From Fodinibacter sp038330415 (lineage in GTDB: Bacteria; Actinomycetota; Actinomycetes; Actinomycetales; Dermatophilaceae): a stretch of 28,939 nucleotides of DNA. The notes beneath the pieces were generated by a model. It had not been told where the DNA came from. It worked only from the letters and a program-made list of their open reading frames with translations, and did no database searches. The DNA lies in the NCBI GenBank assembly GCA_038330415.1, contig JBBQNZ010000036.1:1-28939 (forward strand). Direction: 5' to 3'. The stretch's first letter is position 1. Every line of letters begins with the position of its first letter. Positions 24,293 through 28,939 of the stretch are shown in pieces. The translations under genes were made by a program, and so were the position numbers.

Positions 24293-25117
24293 TCAGGCCA
24301 CCGACAGCTCGCGGTCGACCTGGCTGCCGTCCCACGCCATGGGGTAGAACGCCCGCAGGATCTCGACCTCGGCGGCCCGCGCCTCGATCGCCGCGAGCAT
24401 CTGCTCGGTCTCGGGCCCGCAGCGCACGCCGAGGTCCCGGTCGAGGACGTCGCGGCAGCGGCCCACGGTGCGGCGCACGGCGTCGTGGCGGCCCAGCCCG
24501 TGGTTGGCGAGCATGACCAGCCGGTAGGCCTCCTCGGAGTACCGGTCCCGGCTCAGCGCGATCTCCGCGTGCCGCAGGCACACCGAGCGCTGGCCCTGCG
24601 CGAGGCTGTCGAGGGCCAGGTCGAGGTGCGCCCGGGTGACCCGGTCCTCGTAGACGAGGCGGTCATCCTGCACCCACTCGTCGTATCGGGCGTGCTCCAG
24701 CACCGGTCCGCTCGCGAGGCCCACCGCCGCGGTCAGCAGCTCGAGGCGCGCACGCCGCGGCGCTCCCTCGGCGCGCAGCAGCAGCTCGTCGAAGCGGTCG
24801 AGGTCGACGCTGACCTCGTCGACGGCGAGGCGGTACGCGCCCGCGCCCGTCACGATGACCCGCCTGGCCTGCGCCTGGTCGACGAACAGGCTGTGCCGCA
24901 ACACGCACACGTAGGTGTTGAGGGTGGCGGCCACGTTGCGCGGCTCCTCCCCCTCCGCCCACAGCGCCGTCGCGATCAGGTCGGTGGAGACGAGATGGCC
25001 CCGAGCCAGGAGCAGCATCTCGAGCACCTGTCGGGGCTTGACCCCCCCGAGGTCGCGCGGCCCGAGAATGCGGTCGCCGTCTCTGACCTGAAGAGGTCCG
25101 AACATCGAAAATTCCAT
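24293..25117 (-). CDS. SARP-family transcriptional regulator (winged HTH + BTAD)
   Basis: 274 residues. ATG 25117 has AGGA 5 nt upstream and gives the classic SARP opening MEFSMFGPLQV. The OmpR-like winged helix (about 20-95) has KPRQVLEMLLLARGHLVS and the recognition region NVAATLNTYVCVLRHSL. The bacterial transcriptional activator domain (about 103-245) has the helical repeats VDLDRFDELL, RYDEWVQDDR and YSEEAYRLVMLANHGLGR. SARPs activate by binding direct repeats of 11-bp period next to the -35 box. Most known members control antibiotic clusters; here it is divergent from a multicopper oxidase gene, 209 bp apart. The 11-bp array at 9675-9773 is the best candidate target in the window. Confidence 0.9.
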   Translation of the reverse strand: MEFSMFGPLQVRDGDRILGPRDLGGVKPRQVLEMLLLARGHLVSTDLIATALWAEGEEPRNVAATLNTYVCVLRHSLFVDQAQARRVIVTGAGAYRLAVDEVSVDLDRFDELLLRAEGAPRRARLELLTAAVGLASGPVLEHARYDEWVQDDRLVYEDRVTRAHLDLALDSLAQGQRSVCLRHAEIALSRDRYSEEAYRLVMLANHGLGRHDAVRRTVGRCRDVLDRDLGVRCGPETEQMLAAIEARAAEVEILRAFYPMAWDGSQVDRELSVA

Positions 25118-25193
25118 GGTTGTCCTACTTCCGCTTACGCCCTGCATCGTTCGCGTAGTTGACAGGGAACCATCGAGCCGGGCCGGCGCACAT

Positions 25194-25209
25194 CCCCCAA
25201 AAGTGGGGG
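25194..25209. promoter_or_regulatory. 6-4-6 inverted repeat in the divergent SARP/MCO promoter region
   Basis: CCCCCA (25194-25199), AAAG, TGGGGG (25204-25209). It sits near the middle of the 209-bp gap between the SARP start and the MCO start, a natural place for an operator shared by both genes. Confidence 0.45.
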
Positions 25210-25264
25210 CACCGTTCGATGTATCTCGGCCCGGCCGGGCGGCTACGTGTGGGAGCCGGCGTCG

Positions 25265-25290
25265 CCAAAAGGTTGTCCAAAGAACCGCCG
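25265..25290 (+). promoter_or_regulatory. Shared upstream element, copy 1 (before the complete MCO)
   Basis: CAAAAGGT, then TGTC, AA, GA and CCG with near-constant spacing. The same order occurs at 28041-28066 before the haem peroxidase. The CCG ends 39 nt before ATG 25327. The resemblance suggests a common promoter or activator site; which one is unclear. Confidence 0.45.
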
Positions 25291-25326
25291 CCTACCGTCG
25301 CTGCTCGTCCGACGAGAGGCGAGGCC

Positions 25327-26910
25327 ATGTCACTGACCAGACGAGAGATGCTCACGTTCGGCGCGCTCTCCGGGGGAGCCATGCTGATCCCCCTGGAGCG
25401 CAGCGTCCAGGCGGCGGCCCAGAGCCGGATCGCCGAGAGCTTGCTGCCCAAACCCTTCAGCGTGCCGTTCGCGCTGCCGCCCGTCGCCACGGCCGTCAAG
25501 ACCGTCGGCGACACGGACTACTACGTGATGCGGATGCGGCAGAGTGCCGCCCAGATCATCCCGGGCTACCAGACCCGGATCTGGGGCTACGACGGCTCGT
25601 TCCCCGGACCGACGTTCGACGTCCAGGCAGGCCGGAAAGTCGTTGTCCGCCAAGTGAACCGGCTCCCGGCAACTCACCCGACACTGGGGTACACCCCCTT
25701 CACGTCGGTCCACCTGCACGGGTCGGCGTCGCTCCCCCAGTTCGACGGGTACGCGAACGACGTCACCTACCCCGGCAGCTGGAAGGACTACCACTACCCG
25801 AACTTCCAGGACTCCCGGACCCTCTGGTACCACGACCACGGCGTGCACCACACCGCGTCGAACGTCTACATGGGTCTGGCCGGCATGTACCGGATGCACG
25901 ATGCCCACGAGCAGTCACTGCCCATCCCCCAGGGCGCCTACGACGTGCCGCTGATCATCAGCGACGCCATGTTCGACAACCGGGGCCAGCTGCTCTACGA
26001 CGACGACGACCACTCCGGCGTCTTCGGCGACGTCATCCTGGTCAACGGCAGACCTTGGCCGGTCATGAAGGTCGAGCGGCGCAAGTACCGCTTCCGCATG
26101 CTCAACGCGTCGGTCACGCGCTCCTACCGCTGGCAGCTCGACACCGGCGAGCCGCTGGTCGTCATCGCCACCGACGCCGGGCTGACGGCGGCACCGGAGC
26201 CGGTGAAGACCCTGTTGCACGGCAACGCCGAGCGCTACGAGGTGGTCATCGACTTCGCGAAGTACGAGGTCGGGCAGCGGGTCACCCTGCGCAACGTCAG
26301 CCCGAAGAACACCGTCGACTACACCAACACCAACAAGGTCATGGCCTTCGACGTCGCGGGTGAGCCGGTGAGCACGGCCAACAACTCCATCCCCAGCGTG
26401 CTCTACCCGGACTGCCCCGTCATGGCCCTGACCCCCACCCCCACCACGACCACCCGGACGATGGCCCTGGTCCGCAGGCACGGACAGTGGACGATCAACG
26501 GCCAGTCCTGGGCCGAGGTCGAGGCCAGCGCCTACACCAAGGCCCTCGCCGCACCGCCGCTGAACGGCGTGGAGGTCTGGGAGATCCGCAACGACTCCGG
26601 CGGCTGGCACCACCCGTTGCACATCCACCTCGTCGACTTCCGGATCCTGGACCGCGAGTTCGACCGGAACGGGATCCGGGTGCCACCCCGGCCCAACGAG
26701 CTCGGCCCGAAGGACGTCGTCTACGTGGGCGAGAACGAGCGGGTGCGGCTGATCATGCGTTTCGGGCCGCACCCGGGCCGCTACATGATCCACTGCCACA
26801 ACCTCCCCCACGAGGACCACGACATGATGGGCCAGTTCTGGGTGGGCGGCACGGGCGGCTACGACCCGCTGTCAGCGGCCGCACGGCCCTTGCCGGCCCC
26901 GAAGATCTGA
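25327..26910 (+). CDS. Three-domain multicopper oxidase (CotA / bilirubin-oxidase-like), complete copper sites
   Basis: 527 residues. The ATG puts the Tat signal LTRREMLTFGALSGGAML at 3-20. All four ligand blocks are intact: VHLHG (H129, H131), WYHDHG (H169, H171), HHPLHIHL (H429, H432, H434) and HCHNLPHEDHDMM (H489, C490, H491, H495, M500). It should therefore hold the type 1 and trinuclear copper centres and couple one-electron substrate oxidation to O2 reduction outside the membrane. The Met axial ligand and three-domain layout fit the CotA/bilirubin-oxidase group, which oxidise phenols, bilirubin and, in some Bacillus CotA enzymes, Mn(II). It is followed within 6 nt by a membrane protein gene and then a signal peptidase, so the three form an operon divergent from the SARP gene. 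Confidence 0.95.
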   Translation: MSLTRREMLTFGALSGGAMLIPLERSVQAAAQSRIAESLLPKPFSVPFALPPVATAVKTVGDTDYYVMRMRQSAAQIIPGYQTRIWGYDGSFPGPTFDVQAGRKVVVRQVNRLPATHPTLGYTPFTSVHLHGSASLPQFDGYANDVTYPGSWKDYHYPNFQDSRTLWYHDHGVHHTASNVYMGLAGMYRMHDAHEQSLPIPQGAYDVPLIISDAMFDNRGQLLYDDDDHSGVFGDVILVNGRPWPVMKVERRKYRFRMLNASVTRSYRWQLDTGEPLVVIATDAGLTAAPEPVKTLLHGNAERYEVVIDFAKYEVGQRVTLRNVSPKNTVDYTNTNKVMAFDVAGEPVSTANNSIPSVLYPDCPVMALTPTPTTTTRTMALVRRHGQWTINGQSWAEVEASAYTKALAAPPLNGVEVWEIRNDSGGWHHPLHIHLVDFRILDREFDRNGIRVPPRPNELGPKDVVYVGENERVRLIMRFGPHPGRYMIHCHNLPHEDHDMMGQFWVGGTGGYDPLSAAARPLPAPKI

Positions 26911-26916
26911 GCGGCC

Positions 26917-27480
26917 ATGTCGACCACGACACGTCCCGACCTCACCGCTACGACGCCGGCCCGCGACGGCCGACGGGTCACCCCGAGCGCCACCGCGGGC
27001 TGCATCGCGCTCGCCTCGGTGCTCGCGGGAGCGATCCACCTGGCCGTCGCGCCGGAGCACCTCGAGGAGTGGTGGCTCTACGGCGCCTTCTTCGTGGTCA
27101 CCGGCCTCTTCCAGCTCGCGTACGCGACCCCGGTGCTGCGACGGCCCACCCCGCTGGTCGTGCTGACCGGCATCGTCGTCAACCTGGGCATCGTCCTCAC
27201 CTGGGTGGTGAGCCGCACGGCGGGTCTGCCGATCACGCCGCCCGCAGGCGGCGCCGCCCACGAGGGAGGCCATTCCGTCGACGGGCCCATCCCGCTGGAG
27301 GGAGCTCACGGCGTCGAGGCGGTCGGGCCGGCAGACCTCGTCGCCACCGGCGCCGAGCTGCTCGTCGTGTGCCTCTTGGTGACCCTGCTGCCCCCTCGGC
27401 AGCGCGCGGGCTCGGTGAACCTGCTGCTCGTCACCGGCGTGATCCTGTGGGCGTTGCGGTTCAGCGGCGCGCTGGGCTGA
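26917..27480 (+). CDS. Five-helix integral membrane protein with a His-containing loop
   Basis: 187 residues, family not recognised. Hydrophobic segments lie near 26-47, 52-73, 78-101, 137-158 and 165-185. Between helices 3 and 4 is a loop of about 35 residues (HEGGHSVDGPIPLEGAHG) with three His and several acidic residues, which could touch metal if it faces outwards. It lies 6 nt after the MCO stop and its own stop overlaps the signal peptidase ATG by 1 nt (TGATG), so it is cotranslated with both. A role in electron transfer, copper handling or as a partner of the oxidase is possible but not shown. Confidence 0.8.
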   Translation: MSTTTRPDLTATTPARDGRRVTPSATAGCIALASVLAGAIHLAVAPEHLEEWWLYGAFFVVTGLFQLAYATPVLRRPTPLVVLTGIVVNLGIVLTWVVSRTAGLPITPPAGGAAHEGGHSVDGPIPLEGAHGVEAVGPADLVATGAELLVVCLLVTLLPPRQRAGSVNLLLVTGVILWALRFSGALG

Positions 27481-27992
27481 TGCCCGCGCACACGGGCACC
27501 CACGAGCGCGCGTCCCGGGTCTCGCGCGTCTCCGTTCGCGTCGTCGTCGCGGCCCTGACCGTGGTGCTGGTCGTGCTCGTGGTCCCGGCGCTGGAGCCGT
27601 TGCGGGTCACCTCGCAGAGCATGAGCCCCACGCTCGCGGACGGCGACCAGGTGCTCGTCGACAAGCTCACCGGACGCTGGCGCCCGCCCGCGGTGGGCGA
27701 CGTCGTCGTCTTCCGCGACCCCGTCGGTGAGCGGCTGGTCGTGAAGCGCGTCGTGGCCCTGGGGGGGCAGACCGTCGGCCTCGAGGACGGCGAGCTCGTC
27801 GTCGACTCGACCGTGCGGCACGAACCACAGGTCGACGTCTCCCGGATCGACTCCACCTACTTCGGTCCCGTGACGGTGCCGGTGGATGCCGTGTTCGTGC
27901 TGGGGGACAACCGGGCCGAGTCGATCGACTCCCGCACCTACGGGCCCATCCGGGTCGACGACCTCGTCGGCCGCGTGGTCCTCACCTTCTGA
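27480..27992 (+). CDS. lepB: Signal peptidase I
   Basis: 170 residues with one N-terminal membrane anchor (about 18-38). The catalytic Ser/Lys dyad is S47 in TSQSMSPTL (box B) and K89 in VVKRVVALGG (box D). Box E, GDNRAESIDSR (142-152), is complete. It is short for the family, lacking the extra beta domain of proteobacterial LepB, as is common in Gram-positive SipS-type enzymes. It cleaves Sec and Tat signal peptides on the outer face. Its place at the end of the MCO operon and directly before an exported peroxidase suggests an accessory peptidase serving these cargoes rather than the main housekeeping copy; that is inferred from context. Confidence 0.92.
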   Translation: MPAHTGTHERASRVSRVSVRVVVAALTVVLVVLVVPALEPLRVTSQSMSPTLADGDQVLVDKLTGRWRPPAVGDVVVFRDPVGERLVVKRVVALGGQTVGLEDGELVVDSTVRHEPQVDVSRIDSTYFGPVTVPVDAVFVLGDNRAESIDSRTYGPIRVDDLVGRVVLTF

Positions 27993-28040
27993 GCACGCTC
28001 TCGGCCGACGGCCCCCCGCTCGGGGACGGCCCCAAGGTTT

Positions 28041-28066
28041 TCAAAAGGTATGTCGAAGACCGGCCC
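28041..28066 (+). promoter_or_regulatory. Shared upstream element, copy 2 (before the haem peroxidase)
   Basis: This copy carries CAAAAGGT, TGTC, AA, GA and CCG in the same order as 25265-25290, with one extra base after CAAAAGGT. CCG ends 47 nt before ATG 28110. It suggests co-regulation of the peroxidase and the complete MCO. Confidence 0.45.
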
Positions 28067-28109
28067 GCCACTGTGAGCCGCATCACCGTGCAGAACAGGG
28101 GAAACCACC

Positions 28110-28939
28110 ATGGGTACAACCGTCATCGCTCGACGTCACGCGGACGCCTCGGGGCACCGCCGCACGACCAGGGTCAGGGCCGTCGCAGCAGCGACCGTCC
28201 TGGCGATGGTCGCGCTGGTGCTCCCGATGGCCATGAGCGCGTCGAGAGCCGCCAACACCGTGGGCCAGGGGTTCACCGTGACCCCGGCCGACCTGGCGTT
28301 CATCCTCAAGCAGATCAAGATCGCTGAGGCGCACTCGGCGGTGCTGGCGGCTGAGGGGCCCGGCCCCTCGACGGACCCCGTGCGGTGCCAGTCGATGATC
28401 GGCACCGGTCCCAACCAGATCGAGAGCCCGCTGGTCTCCTTCGGCCTGCGCACCGTCGACGGCAGCTGCAACAACCTGCAGCCCGGCCAGGCGACGTACG
28501 GCGCAGCCGACCAGACCTTCCCGCGGCTGACCAAGCCCGTGTTCAAGGACGCCGAGCCCATCACCCCCGCCCTCCCGGTCGGCCCGCTCGGACCCACGTC
28601 GTACACGCAGACCAGCGGCAGCGTGATCGACTCCGAGCCGCGCACCGTGAGCAACCTGATCGTCGACCAGACTTCGGAGAACCCTGCGGCAGTCGCCGCG
28701 GCCGGCTTCCCGGTGCGCTCGCAGGGCAACGAGGGCGTGGTCCCCTGCACCACCGAGCCCAGCACCCCCGGTGGCACCGACGGCCTTCCCGCCGGCTGCG
28801 TCCCGGCCCACACCAGCCTCGACATCCCCAACGTGACCACGGACGTCGGGCTGTCCCCGCCGTTCAACTCGCTGTTCACGATCTTCGGCCAGTTCTTCGA
28901 CCACGGCCTCGACAAGATCACCAACGGTGGCAACGGCAC
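28110..28939 (+). CDS. Animal-type haem peroxidase, N-terminal part (runs off right edge)
   Basis: The first 276 residues are visible. The ATG has AGGGGAA about 7 nt upstream. A signal peptide with a basic start and a hydrophobic core (about 23-42) ends near SRAA (45-48). Two hallmarks of the animal haem peroxidase superfamily are present: LRTVDGSCNNL (113-123) and FGQFFDHGLD (259-268), where H265 fits the distal histidine and D264 the residue that covalently binds haem in mammalian members. The proximal His and catalytic Arg lie beyond the window. Bacterial relatives include MopA, a Ca-binding Mn(II)-oxidising peroxidase of alphaproteobacteria. It follows the signal peptidase by 117 nt and has its own probable promoter element. 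Confidence 0.9.
   Translation, partial: MGTTVIARRHADASGHRRTTRVRAVAAATVLAMVALVLPMAMSASRAANTVGQGFTVTPADLAFILKQIKIAEAHSAVLAAEGPGPSTDPVRCQSMIGTGPNQIESPLVSFGLRTVDGSCNNLQPGQATYGAADQTFPRLTKPVFKDAEPITPALPVGPLGPTSYTQTSGSVIDSEPRTVSNLIVDQTSENPAAVAAAGFPVRSQGNEGVVPCTTEPSTPGGTDGLPAGCVPAHTSLDIPNVTTDVGLSPPFNSLFTIFGQFFDHGLDKITNGGNG

Noticed and set aside
25159..25164. TTGACA as a -35 box for the complete MCO gene
   Set aside because: No acceptable -10 box lies 16-18 nt downstream; the next TATCT-like stretch is far away.
28011..28025. A short GC hairpin (CCCCG, CT, CGGGG) as terminator of the signal peptidase operon
   Set aside because: The stem is only 5 bp with a 2-nt loop and no proper T-run follows; too weak to list.

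Overview
The window is about 29 kb of high-GC DNA with GTG starts, ATGA/GTGA stop-start overlaps, a SARP-type regulator and Tat signals. This points to an actinomycete. A Micrococcales relative is plausible, but nothing seen fixes the family. No rRNA, tRNA, insertion sequence or CRISPR array was found, and no gap between genes exceeds 300 bases.

Left flank (1-9585, minus strand): an export operon. It begins with a 2092-residue secreted protein built of SdrD-like beta domains, an IPT/TIG domain, a right-handed beta-helix and a repeated acidic C-terminus. Three multicopper-oxidase (MCO) genes follow, the last cut by the window edge. The two complete ones are two-cupredoxin 'half' oxidases whose copper ligands are complementary, so the active enzyme may be a split, multi-subunit MCO. 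Upstream of the operon lies a striking array of nine 11-bp-phased GTCA units.

Middle (9810-21419): a proline-rich lipoprotein with a membrane segment; a GH63-like glucosidase with a small carboxymuconolactone-decarboxylase-family gene; a divergent pair of a spermidine-synthase-like protein and a threonine-aldolase-like PLP enzyme; and a four-gene plus-strand run of FAD oxidoreductase, methyltransferase, a CDP-alcohol phosphatidyltransferase fused to a sulfatase/LTA-synthase-like domain, and a second methyltransferase. The last three of these overlap by 4 nt and look like a membrane-lipid or glycopolymer modification operon.

Right flank (21416-28939): a NarL-type response regulator coupled to its membrane histidine kinase, then a receiver-only regulator (all minus). 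Next come a block of inverted repeats and a stand-alone SARP/BTAD regulator (minus). Divergent from it is a complete CotA/bilirubin-oxidase-like MCO with all copper ligands, followed by a five-helix membrane protein and a type I signal peptidase. An animal-type haem peroxidase runs off the right edge.

Together the two flanks hold four MCO genes, a haem peroxidase, their own signal peptidase, a two-component system and a regulator whose family binds 11-bp direct repeats. The closest known parallel is bacterial Mn(II) oxidation, where MCOs and animal-haem-peroxidase-type MopA proteins serve as oxidases under two-component control. That function is inferred; the sequence itself shows only the enzyme families and the regulatory repeats.
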